A stretch of 64,000 nt of DNA. Source: Chloranthus sessilifolius. Its lineage: Eukaryota; Streptophyta; Magnoliopsida; Chloranthales; Chloranthaceae. The stretch is from assembly GCA_021018995.1 (NCBI GenBank), contig CM037588.1, positions 95,020,765-95,084,764 of the forward strand, written 5' to 3'. The notes below the pieces were generated by a model that worked only from the letters and a program-made list of their open reading frames with translations, searched no databases and was not told where the DNA came from. Of this stretch, positions 34,626 to 47,095 are shown one piece after another. The stretch's first letter is position 1. Each line of letters starts with the position of its first letter. The position numbers and the translations under genes were made by a program.

Positions 34626-34643
34626 TGGTGCCACTGTCGGGGA
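34626..34643 (+). promoter_or_regulatory. Primer-binding site
   Basis: TGGTGCCACTGTCGGGGA begins six bases after the 5' LTR. It resembles the TGGCGCC(G)TTGCCGGGGA primer-binding site of Athila/Tat elements, with C-to-T and G-to-A changes, and would prime minus-strand synthesis from a tRNA 3' end. Confidence 0.8.
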
Positions 34644-34957
34644 TATTGATCTTTTTAATAGACCTGAGTTTTATTATATTTTAGTCTAGAAAATTCTTTG
34701 TAGCTGTGCCTTTAGTTGAATAAAAAGTACCACTGATTTTTGTTAGAATTTTTTCAAATTTGGACAGCAGTAGAAGGGAAAAGCTAGAGCTACAGCTCGA
34801 GTTTAGCTAGCTCTGTTTGCACTTCTTTTTCCCTAAAACTTAGTCCATTTGTATTGAATTCCCTGTCAATAGTTTAGTTGTAAATCTTGTTTAGCTATAA
34901 TTCTGTTTATAAATTTTTTAAGTGTGCTGTGAGCATTTTCTTTACCGGGTGTTTTAT

Positions 34958-36530
34958 ATGTGTATGCTTGGTAGAAGGTCCCTTAACCCTAAGTTGGAAT
35001 CTCCAAATTCTGAGGTTCAAAGGGTCCTTAGACTGAGAAACACCACACCAGCCCTTGTTGTTGAAACTGAGCTAGCTGTGACGGCTGAGAGGCAAAGGAC
35101 GCAGAAGGAATATAATGCACCTGGGGATTACACATCTCCCTTCTGCAGTCAATTTCCTTCAGTTGAGGGATATTATGAAATTAAGTCCTCCACCATTAAC
35201 ATACTGTCATCTTTCCATGGGCTTAGTAAGGAAGATCTTTACAAGCACATTAATCAATTCTTGGCACTTTGCACCACATTTAACATTGCTGGCTTGGGAC
35301 TTGAAGCCACCAAACTTAGGCTTTTTCCTTTTTCCCTAAAGGATAAAGCCAACACCTCGCTCTCAAGCTCCCAGTAAATAACATTCAGACATGGAATGAC
35401 CTCCAAAGCCAATTTCTGGAAAAATTCTTTCCCATGAATAAAACTAGTCAGATGAGGACAAATATACTATCATTTACTCAATCCTCAACTGAAGATTTTT
35501 ATAAATCATGGGAGAAGTTTCAAGAAATATTAAAATAGTGTCCCCACCACCAAATTCCACAGTGGCAACTTGTACAAGTCTTTTACCAAGGAATTATTCC
35601 TAAAAGTAGGGACATGGTGGATGCCTCATGTGGGGGTAGCTACCTCCACAAGATTGCTGATGAGACATGGGAATTGTTTGCCATTATAGGTGAGAATTCC
35701 ATATAGAAGGAGTCACTGTCTCTCAATGACAGTCAGACCCCAGCTAAAATGGTGAAGAATCTGCCTCTAGAGGTGGCATGTATGAGGTCAAGGTGTAGAG
35801 TAAATTAGAGAGAAAGGTGGACAATCTGAGTTTAAAGTTTGATAAATTGATGAATGTGATGCAGCCTAGGATGGCTGCATAAGTGGAAGAGGCATGCTTG
35901 ATATGCCAATTTCCAACACATTCACTTCAAGAATGTCCATCAACCAACCAGTTCCTTGAATTGGTTATGGAACATGCCAATGCTGCCCAAGCATATGGGC
36001 AGCAACCTGCTGGGTACACATGGAGAAACCGTCCGAATATGAGACCAACGGCCCCAACAACATCAATTGACAGTTCTATACAGACCTCAACACCAATTCA
36101 ACTAGGGATATGCACCTAGGCAGAATTTTTAGTTGCCTGCTCCATAGCCAAATCAGTTGGTTGTGCCCCCATCATAGCCCAGATCCTCTTCCTTTGAATA
36201 GAAAATGCTAGCATCAATGTAAAATCTTAGAAATTTAGTACAAACTGTGAACTCTCATGGGCAAAGTATTAAAAAAATAGAGGACCAGTTGGGTCAAATC
36301 TGTAATGCTTTGAATAAGAGAGAGAAGGGCCAGTTGCCTAGTCAATCATTGGCCAACCCTAAAGGGCAGTATATGATTGGAGAAGGCTCCTCTACTCATG
36401 AGGAGGCTAATGCAATCACTACCCTAAGGAGTGGCCGAGTGATTGACAATTTAGTGGGCAAGACAGCTGAGGAGACCATGGAGAATGAGAAAGAAAAAAA
36501 TTGAGTGTAGAAGAACCATTGAATTTATCC
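34958..36530 (+). pseudogene. gag: gag polyprotein region with CCHC zinc knuckle
   Basis: The frame opens at ATG 34958 (MCMLGRRSLNPKLES). The gag core is clear: YYEIKSSTINILSSFHGLS, KEDLYKHINQFLALC, LRLFPFSLKDKA, and in the next frame NKTSQ, TQSSTEDFYKSWEKFQEI and VFYQGIIPKSRDMVDASCGG. A frame change lies near 35350-35377. In-frame stops lie at 35536 (TAG), 35704 (TAG) and 35880 (TAA). A zinc knuckle of spacing CX2CX4HX4C (CLICQFPTHSLQEC) follows at about 35895. The protein would form the cytoplasmic virus-like particle and package RNA. Confidence 0.88.
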
Positions 36531-36899
36531 CCTGCTGTGGAGCAGTAAGGACAAAATAAAGGGGCTGATATTGAGCCCCAACAGCAAACAATAAATGAAG
36601 AAAAGAGAAAAAAATAAAAATTTGACCATGATGTTGCTAGGCATGCAGCTGTGGCACCAGCAGTCCCACAGCTGTCATTTCCTCATGCACTTGTTGGCCC
36701 ATCTCCTTTTGATAAGGGGAATGCTCAGATGGAGGAAATAATGTAGACCTTTAAGCAGGTCAAGATTAACTTATCCTTGCTTGATGCCATTAAATAGGTC
36801 CAAGCCTATGCCAAATTCTTAAAAGACCTTTGTACACAAAAAAGGAAAGCAAGGGTGCAGCTGTCTAAAAAGGTTTTTACTGTGGAACATGTGGAATCA

Positions 36900-37320
36900 G
36901 TGCTTTCCATAGCCACACCTTAAAAATTACAGGACCCAGGGGTACCTATCATTCCGTACATCATTGGAAACCACACCATAGGTAGAGCCCTCTTGGACTT
37001 GGGAGCCAGTGTGAACCAGCTTCCATATTCTGTGTATGAGGAACTAGGTTTGGGGGAGCTAAAACTAACTCCAATTGTGCTCCAACTAGCTGGCAGGTCT
37101 GAGAGAAGACCTATGGGTGTGGTCGAGGATATTTTGGTGGGGGTAGACTAGTTCTACTACCCTACTGATTTCCTGATTTTAGGCATGGACCCTTGCAAAA
37201 GTAAAATCCCAATTCCTGTCATCCTGGGCAGGCCATTCTTGGCCACTGCCAATGTTTGCATTCAATGCAGGCATGGGGTGATGGAGGTGACCTTTGGCAA
37301 TATGAAGGCCTAGTTAAATA
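36900..37320 (+). pseudogene. Aspartic protease region
   Basis: GNHTIGRALLDLGASVNQLP is the active-site region of Athila-type proteases (D-L-G-A-S, family form DLGASVNLLP). It is followed by LQLAGRSERRPMGVVEDILV and a VILGRPFLATA segment typical of the domain's C-terminal half. Stops are at 37149 (TAG) and 37311 (TAG). The protease would cleave the gag-pol polyprotein. Confidence 0.85.
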
Positions 37321-38480
37321 TGTACAATGCTGCCAAGCAGCCTCAGATAGATATTGAGGACTGTTATGCAATAGATGTACTAGATGGCCTTGTAAAAGAT
37401 GAATTATCCAATCTGCTGGATTGGGATAATGTTGCTGAGAACCTAGAAAATATTTGGAGTGAGGTTGAGGATGAGGCCCAAGCTTTTATGGCAGAAGGCA
37501 GCACCACAATAGAGTCTTCTATGCGCCTAGTAGAGCATTCCAGCTGGAAACCTACATTGCCGCCCCTTTCGCAAACCACCAAGGCACCTTTGTTGCATTC
37601 CATTGAAAGTCCCCCTGATCTGGAGCTGAAACAGTTGCCAGACACATTAAAGTATGCCTACTTAGGGTAAAACAAAAAGCTTCCAGTGATTATCTCTTCC
37701 TCTCTCATTAGTGAGCATGAGGAGAAATTATTGAGTGTTCCCAAGAAGCACAAAAAGGCAATGGGTTGGATAATTGCTGACCTTGCGGGCATTGATGCCT
37801 CAGTTTGCATGTACAAAATTCACCTGAAAGAGGGTTCAAAACCCTCTAGGGAGATGCAGAAGAAGCTTAATCTTCACATGCAATAGGTATTCTTGAAAGA
37901 AAAAATAAAACTGTTAGATGCAGGGATAATTTACCTCATTTCAGATTTAGAGTGGGTGTCACCTATTCAGGTGGTACCTAAAAAATCAGGCATAACAGTT
38001 ATTACTTCTGATTATGGGGTGTTGATACCAGCTAGGGAGACCACTGGCTGGAGAGTTTGCATAGATTATAGAAAACTCAACTCCAAGACCAGGAAAGACC
38101 ACTTCCCTCTCCCTTTCATGGACCAAATTCTAGACAAATTGGCTGGGAAGGCATTTGATTGCTTTCTTGATGGATACTCAGGGTATAACCAAATCCCTGT
38201 GTATCCTCAAGATCAAGAGAAAACTACATTCACATGTCTCTTTGGAACCTTTGCTTACAAGAGGATGCCTTTTGGACTGTGCAATGCCTCAACCACATTT
38301 CAGAGGTGCATGTATGCCATTTTCTCTGATATGATTGACAAGTTCTTGGAATTTTTATGGATGATTTTTCAGTCTATGGAGATAGGTAAAGTCAATGCTT
38401 GAGTCACCTTGACCTGTTTTTGCAGAGATGTGAAGAGACCAATTTAGTCTTAAGCTAAGGAAAGACCCACTTTATGGTAA
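37321..38480 (+). pseudogene. Reverse transcriptase region
   Basis: A linker (37320-37670) leads to RT motifs in order: KKHKKAMGWIIADLAGID, PIQVVPKKSG, WRVCIDYRKLNSKTRKDHFP, CFLDGYSGYNQI, FGTFAYKRMPFGLCNA and TTFQRCMYAIFSDMI. A one-base frame change occurs at about 38350, immediately before the catalytic F-M-D-D box, which is readable only in the neighbouring frame. Stops lie at 37668 (TAA) and 37884 (TAG). The catalytic centre is therefore lost from the main frame. Confidence 0.92.
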
Positions 38481-39181
38481 CACAGGGAATTGTGTTAGGC
38501 CATATAGTCTCCCACAGAGGTATAGAGGTTGACAAAGCTAAAGTGGACCTGATCTCGCACCTGCCCCCACCCAGGACTGTCAAACAAATTAGATCCTTTT
38601 TAGGACATGCTGGATCCTACAGGAGGTTCATTAAGGACTTCAGTAGAATTGCAAAACCATTGTGCCATCTGGTGTGTCAGGATGTGCAATTTTAATTTTT
38701 TGCTGAGTGCTTTGAGGCCTTTGAGGTCTTAAAAAAGTATCTCACCACTATTCCTGTAATCCAGGACCCAGATTACTCATTCCCCTTTGAACTGATGTGT
38801 GATGCACCAGACCTTGTAATAGGTGTTGTCCTAGGACAAAGGGAGGATAAGCTGCTAGTAGTGATTTATTATGCAAACAAAACATTAGCAGAGGCTCAAC
38901 TCAACTATACTACAACCGAGAAGGAGCTGCTAGCTATTGTGTTTGTTGTGGACAAGTTTAGACCCTACTTGCTTGGGTCTAAAATTATTATGTTTACTGA
39001 TCACTTAGCCGTTAAATACCTATTGGCCAAAAAGGATGCTAAACCTAGGCTGATCAGATGGATCCTGCTGCTGCAGGAGTTTGATCTTGAGATCAAGGAT
39101 AAGAAGGGAGTGGAGAATGTGGTGGTTGACCACCTGTCTAAAATTTTATTGGATGAATGTGCAACTGCACCTGTTAATTAA
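38474..39181 (+). pseudogene. RT connection and RNase H region
   Basis: GIVLGHIVSHRGIEVDKAKV and RSFLGHAGSYRRFIKDFSRI are the end of RT. The stop at 38693 (TAA) precedes the RNase H domain, which shows a first acidic site ([14 protein letters not shown]), [20 protein letters not shown] with its Glu, and [11 protein letters not shown] with the third Asp, then [13 protein letters not shown]. It would degrade RNA in RNA-DNA hybrids. Confidence 0.92.
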
Positions 39182-40500
39182 TTGTTCCCTGATGAGCAAC
39201 CATTTGCTACTCAGTCCATTGTGCCTTGGTTTGCCAACATTGTAAATTGGTTGTTGGCAAGGTCCCTTCCCATTGGAACAAAATGGATAAAGACTTGTTC
39301 TTTTCACAAGTCATGTTCTTTTTCTGGGAGGATCCCTGCCTATACAAGTACTGAGCAGACTAAATCATAAGAAAATGTGTCTCTGAGAGTGACTTCCCTA
39401 GTATTCTAAGCATGTGCTATGAAAATGCCTGTGGGGGTCACTTCAGTGGGAGAAAAACTGTAGCTAAGGTATTACAGTGTGGCTTCTATTGGCCTTCCTT
39501 GTTTAAGGATGCATATGCCCACTGCAAGGCCTGTGCCAGATGTCAGAAAATGGGTGGCCTATCAAGAAAAAATTCAATACCATTGCAGCCCATTCTTGTT
39601 GTCAAATTTTTTGATATCTGGGGAATTGATTTTATGGGCCACTTTCCTCCCTCAAATGGTTATAGTTTTATCCTTGTGGTAGTGGACTATGTGTCCAAGT
39701 GGGTTGAAGCCATTGCCACAAGGACTAATGACCATAAGGTTGTCCTAAAATTTATCAAAGAAAATATCTTCTAAAAATTTGGCACCCCTAAAGCCATCAT
39801 CAGTGATGGGGGCAGCTACTTCTGTAATAGAAATTTTGAGAGCTTGGTCAAGAAATATTCTGTTACTCATAGGATTGCAGCTCCCTACTACCCCCGGACT
39901 AGTGGGCAGCATGAAATCTTAAACTATGGAGATTAAGCACATCCTAGAGAAGACAGTTAGGGCAGGTAGGAAGGGCTGGGCCATGAAGCTTAATGATGCA
40001 CTGTGGGCTTATAGGACTGCCTATAAGACCCCAATTGGCATGTCTCCTTTGAAACTAGTTTATGGCAAGGCTTGTCACCTGCCAGTGGAGTTGGAATAAA
40101 AAGCCTATTGGGCTGTTAACACATTGAATTTAGATCTAACACCTACTGGTATGCACAGGAAGCTACAGCTGTCAGAGCTTGAGGTATTGAGATTGGATGC
40201 ATATGCCAACTCAAGGATTTATAAGGAAAAATCCAAAGCTTTCTTTGACAAGGGACTGATGAGGAAGGATTTCAAGGCTGGGACCAAGGTTTGATTGTTT
40301 AACTCAAAGTTAAAATTCTTTTCAGGGAAGCTAAAATCTAGGTGGGATGGACCTTATACTGTCATCCCTCCTCATCTGGTGCTGTGGAGATCTTGGATCC
40401 CATTTCTGGGAAGAGCATGAAAGTGAATGGTCAAAGGGTGAAGATTTGTGTATAAAATTCTGTGAAGACTCCTCAGACCATCCACCTTCATGAACCTCCC
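39182..40500 (+). pseudogene. Integrase region
   Basis: A zinc-binding segment (GGHFSGRKTVAKVLQCGFYW, then CKACARCQKMG) is followed by the core. GIDFMGHFPPSNGYSFILVV has the first catalytic Asp, IISDGGSYFCN the second, and the Glu lies in SGQHEI. The C-terminal part has [31 protein letters not shown] and SRWDGPYTV, all typical of Athila/Tat integrases. It is broken by stops at 39772 (TAA), 40096 (TAA) and near 40291 (TGA), and by a frame change near 39915. Confidence 0.92.
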
Positions 40501-40694
40501 ACTGCTTAGTGATCCATAGCTCTGTAAACTGTGTACCATACTTATTAAATTTTTTGTATTGTTTAAAAATCTATCATGTGTTGTCTATGTTTTGTTGTTG
40601 ATGTGCATGTTTTGTTTTGTCTTGTTTTGTTGTTGTTGTGGATGTGCATGTTTGGTCATCTGAATTTAATGAGTATGTTTCCTGCTGTGATTGA

Positions 40695-40765
40695 AATGTG
40701 CATGGACCTACTGTCATTTAAATGTGCATGGACCTGTTTTCATTTAAATGTGGATGAACCTGTTG
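40695..40765 (+). repeat. 26-bp tandem repeat, ~2.7 copies
   Basis: AATGTGCATGGACCT followed by a variable TACTG/GTTTT and TCATTTA occurs at 40695, 40721 and, diverged, at 40747. Confidence 0.75.
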
Positions 40766-40828
40766 TAAGTTAAAATCATTTGAATGCTATCATATTTACT
40801 CTATGCATAGGTTGGTAATGGGCATGAG

Positions 40829-41460
40829 TTGATCAGAGGCGAAATAGATGAATTGTGGAGAAATGTGGTGCTGGGGCATAACGGCAAGGTGCATGATAGT
40901 CTAGATGCACATGCCAGTGTGCAAGCACTGAGAGAGAGTGGATTAAGCTTTATCGCGAGGCTCAATGGCCTCCATTTCACACTCGCGAGCTATTTTTGGC
41001 TTTCTCGCGGGGCTCTGTAATGAACTTTATTGCTTCATGAGAGCCTTGCGAGCGAAATTCCTGAAGAAAGGCAAAAATTGAGCCTCACGAGGCTTTATCT
41101 CCTCTGCGACATTGAGTTGCGCGATAATGGATATCCTGCATTTTGTACCTCGTGAGAACCTAGCAAGCAAAATTTCTGAAGCTTGCCCTGTCATCTACCT
41201 CGCGAAGACCTTTGCTCTTTGAATACATTTTGCTCGCGAGATTAAGCCTTCAGCTACGCTAGGTCTGCAAATATACCTCTCGCGCGTTAGGCTCAACTTC
41301 AGCTCTACGATTACCTCGCGAGGCCCTTTTTCTTCCCAGCAAAGGCATTTCTTGTGAGATCTCACTTCAGCGTGCGAGAAGTAATTTACCCCGCGAGTAC
41401 CTGGTGAGAACTGCGTGAGGCATGGGTTTCACCCACTAATACCTTGTAAGTTTTTCATTT
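40829..41460. repeat. CTCGCGAG-rich spacer between pol and the env-like region
   Basis: Within about 550 bases there are roughly fifteen intact or one-step-decayed copies of CTCGCGAG-like words (ATCGCGAGGCTC, ACTCGCGAGC, TTCTCGCGGGG, ACCTCGCGAAG, GCTCGCGAG, ACCTCGCGAGGCC, CCCGCGAGTACC; decayed CCTCACGAGG and CCTCGTGAG). The rest is non-coding. The same word is enriched in both LTRs (32400-33000 and 47430-48130). Confidence 0.85.
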
Positions 41461-41812
41461 TTTCATTTCTCTTCTCTTTGCCCTAGCTTCCACTGTACAC
41501 CTCTGACTTTTCTCTTCCCTTCTTTCTTCTTCACTACCCGAACCACTCCAGCACAAGCGCTCTGCTCCTACTATTGTGCTCCACACCAACTCCCAATCAT
41601 TTTGCACTTGGTTTGGGGAAATTTGATCCACTGTTCAACAATCAAAGTGGAACACTAGCTATTTTGTGGTAAGTGTTCTCAGCCTCTCCTTTGGTTTGAT
41701 TAGTCTGCCATTTTCATGTTGAGTAGGGAGAATTCTTTGTGAAAAACTTTCATTGGAGTATAAACGACCCAGTTGTGTGTTTCAAAACCTAATTTTAAGA
41801 ATATGTGTAGCC

Positions 41813-42960
41813 ATGGCCACGGGTTCCAAGTTTATTGATACCTTGGCTGCCATGCTGAACCCTTCCCCTACTAGCAGTCCTGTGGCCACAAGGAAATCCA
41901 TGAGGATTGCAGAGGCCTCCACTGTGGAGACCTCTGATGTACCTACACCACCTATTGAGCCCTAAGTGGAAAAAATTAAAAAGAGGGCTGCCCCTATGAA
42001 GAAGGCCAAGTCTGTGGCCTCTAATGCCCTTACTCTAAAGAAAAAATCAGCACCTAAGAAGAGGGCCAGAGACCCCCCCACTTCTGCAAAGATCCCTGAG
42101 AAATCTAAGAAAATATAGAAAAAGGCAAGGAAGTGGTCCCCGAGGTTGCCCCAGAGGAAGACCAAGAGGATGAGTCACTCACAACTCCTTCTGAGCTTGT
42201 GGCTGCCATCAATTTAGAGGCTGAGACTGCCTTTGATAAGGCTTTCTTTGAGGAAGAGCCAGAAACTGCTGCTTCCATTGAGTTTCTCACCAAGGCCTCT
42301 CTTTTGCTCCTGCTCAGGCCCCCACTCCAGCTAGTTTTCCCTAGGCTAGTATAGTTGTTTTACCAGAACATCAGAATCAAGACAAGGGATGATGGAAACC
42401 CTGTGTTGCTGGTGTTGATTGGTGATTTTGAGATGTTGTTCAACCAGACAGCAATTGCTGAAATCCTTGGGATACCAGCCACATACAACCCATAGTGTGG
42501 CTGTGAACCTTTGATTGCAACCATCCTTGAGATTGCTAAAGTGCTCACTGGAGGGATTACAAGATCTGGGGAGTCAATTAGAAAGAGAGACCTGCCTACG
42601 AGCCTAAGATTTATGGATGGTGTTTTAAGAAAAAATGTATACTGCTCTGGGCATCAGCAAGAGAGGAGGTCCCCAATAGCTGATGCCCTCTACTCCTTCT
42701 ACTGTAACCACTACTTTGATATTGCCAAGCTTATTTTTAAAGGGATGAAAGACATCCATGAGAAGGTGAAGTGGCAGTAGAAGCCCTATTGTAGGCTCAT
42801 TACAGCTCTGCTGAAGCTGGGGGATTACCATTTCCACATGAATCAAGAGACTCTCAACCTGGCCCCTAGTAAATGTGAGAAGAAGTAGTGGGGAATCAGT
42901 GGCACATTGATTGAGAAGAAGAAGAAGAAGGATGAGTAGCTAGCTCAAGCAGCCCCCAAC
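41813..42960 (+). pseudogene. Athila env-like / 'putative plant transposon protein' ORF
   Basis: ATG 41813 opens MATGSKFIDTLAAMLNPSP and a Lys-rich basic region. After a frame change near 42100 the main domain follows: QNIRIKTRDDGNPVLL, IGDFEMLFNQTAIAEILGIP, RKRDLPTSLRFMDGVLRKNV, IADALYSFYCNHYFDIAKLI and FKGMKDIHEK. This matches the conserved domain of the ORF downstream of, or replacing, env in Athila-type elements (L.P.LR..H....N..P, then a Y.....I.IG..I pattern). I see no signal peptide or membrane segment. Stops lie at 41963 (TAA), 42355, 42493, 42778, 42886 and 42937 (all TAG). Confidence 0.65.
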
Positions 42961-42965
42961 ATCCA

Positions 42966-44465
42966 CGAGCGCCTGTTGATGCCTCTGCAGTGACCACTAC
43001 TGGCTCTGCTGCCACCCACCCTACTGCTGTCACACTATCTCCACCATCCCATTCCCATCACACCCCATTCCACCATCATCATCTACACATACAACTTCCA
43101 CACTCACCTCCATTTCCATGCCTGCTACTACCATCACCCCAACCCCACAACCCTCCACAGTTACATCATCTCTCCCTAAGCCACAATCACAACTACACCC
43201 ACCATACCTGCTGTGACCATACCTTTAACTCTACCTATACCTGTGTCATTGCCTACCCTCAAAACAGTAGCACCTACTCAGCCTGTGCCTACTTACCCAG
43301 CCCATCCCATCCCACCTGTTAAAGTAACCTATAGAAAAAAGAGAGCCGCCAAAACCCCCACTGAGCCCCAACCAACCTATATCTCCCAGCCTATCCCTGT
43401 CCCTGAAACTACAACCATACCAGACCCAACCACTGATATACAACCTTCCTCACCAGCATCATCTTCTTCAATCCACCATGATGAGAGTAAGCCTCAATTC
43501 ACTGACATCCCACACAGCTCCCCTGTAGGCTTATCCCATCCCACTGAACCCTCTGCACACATTGAACCTGCCACACTTGAACCCTTAGGCCAAGCCCTTC
43601 TATTTTCCCCTTCCCCTTCCCATGACCAAGACCCCTTCTCATCAGAGGAGTACTCAATAATGATGGACTCTATTATAGGAGACATCAATTATGAGTTCAC
43701 CCCCCTTCCAAATTCACCACAACCACATCATTTTACCCCTACCCATACTTCCCCACCACCTACTAATTTCCATCATATACCCACTTCACCCTTTCAACCA
43801 ATTCAAACCACCCAACCCACAACACCTATCACACCTGATCCCCTATCCCAAATCCTTAACCTCCTGCTTTCCCTCCAAACCCAAATGCTGGCCAATACCC
43901 AAAGTCAATCAACCATAGAGGCCAACCTTCAAGCCATGCACTCAACCCTCCAAAACTAGGCCACCATTCAAACCAGCTTATAAGCCATCCAGTCTACCTT
44001 GTTAACCTTAACCCCACCATCACAATAGCCATTTATCCCTCCACCTACCTATATACCTACACTACCCCCATCTCCCCAACCCTTAACCTTAGCAGCAACA
44101 CCAGTTGCTGCTTCCCACATTGAACCAGTTGAGGAAGCCCCTCCACTTACATTTACAACTGCCTCAACCCAAACTGATCCTGAGGTAGTGGATCTTACCT
44201 TACCTAAGCCTATACAGTCACCCCTTACTAACCCATCTCTGGAACTCACCTACACACAATCCCAACCTGCCCCACTTGCAGTAACAATAGTTGATGCTGC
44301 CATAGATGTGGATGAGTTGCTCCCACTTCCTCAATTGCCTCTCAAACAGATCCTGAGGTAGTGGACGTTACCCAACCTAAACCTGAAATCCCCCTGACAA
44401 TACCCTCTACCTCCACCCTACCCATCCTACCATCCATCCCTTCTTCTTCTTCCACACCACCCTAG
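42966..44465 (+). pseudogene. Pro/Thr/Ser-rich low-complexity linker of the env-like ORF
   Basis: About 1.5 kb of C- and A-rich DNA, unlike its AT-rich neighbours, encodes in the frame of 43213-43959 a protein with Pro, Thr, Ser, His and Gln as dominant residues (for example PHHFTPTHTSPPPTNFHHI). It contains stops (TAG near 43957, TAA near 43981, TAG near 44027). It seems to be the disordered middle of the upstream ORF. Confidence 0.6.
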
Positions 44466-45152
44466 TTGCTGGTTGACCCTTCTACCACTGCTGATAATAC
44501 AATCCTACCTGCATCTTCCAACCCCATGCCTCCATTCTCCACACTCCTTAGAGCCATGAAAGAAAATTCCTATATCAAGAGGGATGTCATAAGGGGCATG
44601 GCTGACCTCAGAACTATAGTCAAGCTACTCCTTCTCAATCAGATAAAGATGCTCAAGCTGGATCACAAGATAGAGAGTAAAAGATTAAAGCATGGGGGGA
44701 GGGAGACATTGCTATAATACCAGCAGGAGAAACATAGAGCTGAAGGACTTGAAGATGTAGTAAAGAACTTGCAGTCGGCATTGAGATTAGTTGAGGATAG
44801 GGCTAATGACTATGCCAGGACTGTTGTAGCATTGCAACAGAACCTATCTGAGTTGGCAGACAAAGACATAGTAGAAGCAATTGCCAAACTCTACACTGCA
44901 GCAGCTCCTCCCCTTGCAACTATTCCTAAGCCACAAAAGCCCATTAAACCTGGAGTCCAAATCAGAGAGCCTTCTTCAAAGCCAGTCACGATCAAGAAAC
45001 CTCCCTCACAACCAGAACCTACTCTAAAAAAGAGAGGCAACACCAAGAATAGGAAGACTGTTGCTAAGAGAATCAAGTCCACTACTGCTGCTCTTAAGAA
45101 AGAAAGAGAGAAATCTATTCAAGACCAAGTAGACGTAGATACAGATGATTAA
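44466..45152 (+). pseudogene. Coiled-coil and basic C-terminal part of the env-like ORF
   Basis: The frame reads PPFSTLLRAMKENSYIKRDV, then LLNQIKMLKLDHKIESKR, a stop at 44715 (TAA), then LEDVVKNLQSALRLVEDRAN, which is heptad-like, and ends in a Lys-rich basic tail (KNRKTVAKRIKSTTAALKK) with a natural-looking TAA at 45150. Coiled coil plus basic tail suggests a nucleic-acid-binding structural protein; that is inference. Confidence 0.55.
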
Positions 45153-47082
45153 ACTGTGTACATGTAATTAGTTAGGATGTTTTTGCTTCTTAGAATCTTT
45201 TTTATTTCTTTTCACCTGCATTGTACATGTTATTATTTTATGAATGAAAGTTCTTTATGGTATCTTTTGTTTGAGTCTTGTTTGTTTTTGTTTATTTTTG
45301 TTGTTTAGTAAATTTACTTGCCTTGTTTTGTGTATTATTTTTACCAATGTACCCTGCTACACATATCCCTTATCTCCCAAATAGTGAAGACACTGTTCCT
45401 CATAGGTTTGGGGGTGTGGTAAGGTATGCCAATGATGTAGTTAACCTAAGTGCAATAGAACCAAGTGAGTAAGATAGAAATAGAGTTAAGTTCACCTAAG
45501 AAACTATAAAAATGAGGAAAATTAAATTTTGTAGACTCTTTGGCATTAAAAGCTTTTAAAATTTAACATTTTCATGAGGTGAACACCAAGAAAACTCATT
45601 TGTGTCAGCACTTAGTAAACCATTAAGGAGAGAAAAAGGTGAGAATATGCCCAAGAGTTCAATGGAAGATCATACCTAGTGAGATTTGGGCCTACAATGA
45701 TTATTATTATTATTATTATTTTCTCTTTGAGGAGTGTGACAATTCTTCTTGCTCTAAGGACTGACTGACTTTATTTCCTCACTAGAAGTTAGACATCTCC
45801 AAGCTAAAACAACTGACAATACCGATGACATTTAGGAAAGGATCAAGGCCTTCTCTTGGACAATTTGAGCTTAAAGATACAAAACCTAGTAAACTGCCCT
45901 TATGCATACACCTTTTGAGCGTTAATTTCTAATTTTTTTTAAAATATACTTGAGTATTTACACCTAAACCTGTAGACCTGATTCAATCCTACACCCACTC
46001 TGAGAATTTAAAAGGTAAAGGAGAAGGAGTTGAAGATGGACAAGCAAGGATCAACATTTGGTGAATGGAGATGAAACACAAAAGGAGGACAATAGTATAG
46101 CAGTTGGGAAGAGGGTGGCATTTTAAAAAATAAAAATAAAAACAAAAAGAAAAGAAAAATATATCCAAAACAAAAATAGAAAAAAAAAATAGTGAAAAGG
46201 GAGAGAGAGAAGTCAAGAGGAAATTTTATTGGAAAAAGTGAAAATAAGAGGAGAAGCTGACCACTTCAAGTATGAAAAATATCCAAAAAGTTGAAATATG
46301 TTGAATTCAAGAAGGTGAAGTCATGAATCACCTCCTTCACCTGCTGATTTCTCAATTTTGTAACCTTTTCACCCTTCCATTCTTTATAATCTTCACCCAT
46401 AAGCCACATTACAACTCAATCATAAGACCTTGTGATCCAAATTGGAATGAGCTATTATGTGGAGATAAGGAGTTATCCAATCTATGGTGAGAAATAATCA
46501 ATGACGCCAGAATTTAGGAGCCTTGCCTATGCTCATGCTTGCAGACCCATTTGGGGACTATAACTGCTCTTGAGCTCATGTGAAAATGAAAACCCTCAAA
46601 TTTATTTGTGAGAGACAGCCCTGGTAAGCATTGGGTCTAACATTGAATGTATTGGGGCATTGTTTAACCCTAATTTTTGAGTTGATGGTGAGTTCAGTAC
46701 TGACATACACTTACTGTTTTTCTTATTGTAAGCTGACTGGAAATGATGTGCATGCATGTAAGATTTTTTCATGATTAAATGGTCTGTGCATTTCATATGT
46801 TTAAATTCCTCACATTTTGAAAAGAATCAAGGGTGGACTGATGCTATGTTTATTGAAAACAGATTTGATAAAGTGTGCACTTGTGTTAACTATTTTATTG
46901 AGAAGTTTGTGGGTACCTTCACTTAAAACCCTCAGGAGACTTCACTCCTCCACTAGGGATCACCTAAGGGTTTAAAAGGCTTGATTCATAAGCAAAATAC
47001 ATCCGTGCTCCCTACGAAAGTGACATTTACATTCTTAGAGTAGTTGTTTAAATTTTACTTTGCTCGAGGGCTAGCAAAGATT
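45153..47082. other. 3' non-coding part of the Athila-type element
   Basis: No coding sequence. It includes an (ATT)n run at about 45700-45721, an A-rich tract with ATAAAAATAAAAAC words near 46125-46200, and a conserved segment (about 46895-47000: CCCTCAGGAGACTTCACTCC) found in inverted orientation at 50500-50640 in the older element. Confidence 0.7.
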
Positions 47083-47095
47083 AGGTTTGGGGGTG
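47083..47095 (+). promoter_or_regulatory. Polypurine tract
   Basis: AGGTTTGGGGGTG lies directly before the 3' LTR and is the usual plus-strand primer sequence of Athila/Tat elements. Confidence 0.8.

Noticed and set aside
42990..43322. His/Pro-rich 110-residue ORF
   Set aside because: It is an out-of-frame reading of the Pro/Thr/Ser-rich linker of the env-like region.
44049..44249. Gly/Val-rich minus-strand ORF
   Set aside because: Antisense shadow of the Pro/Thr-rich linker.
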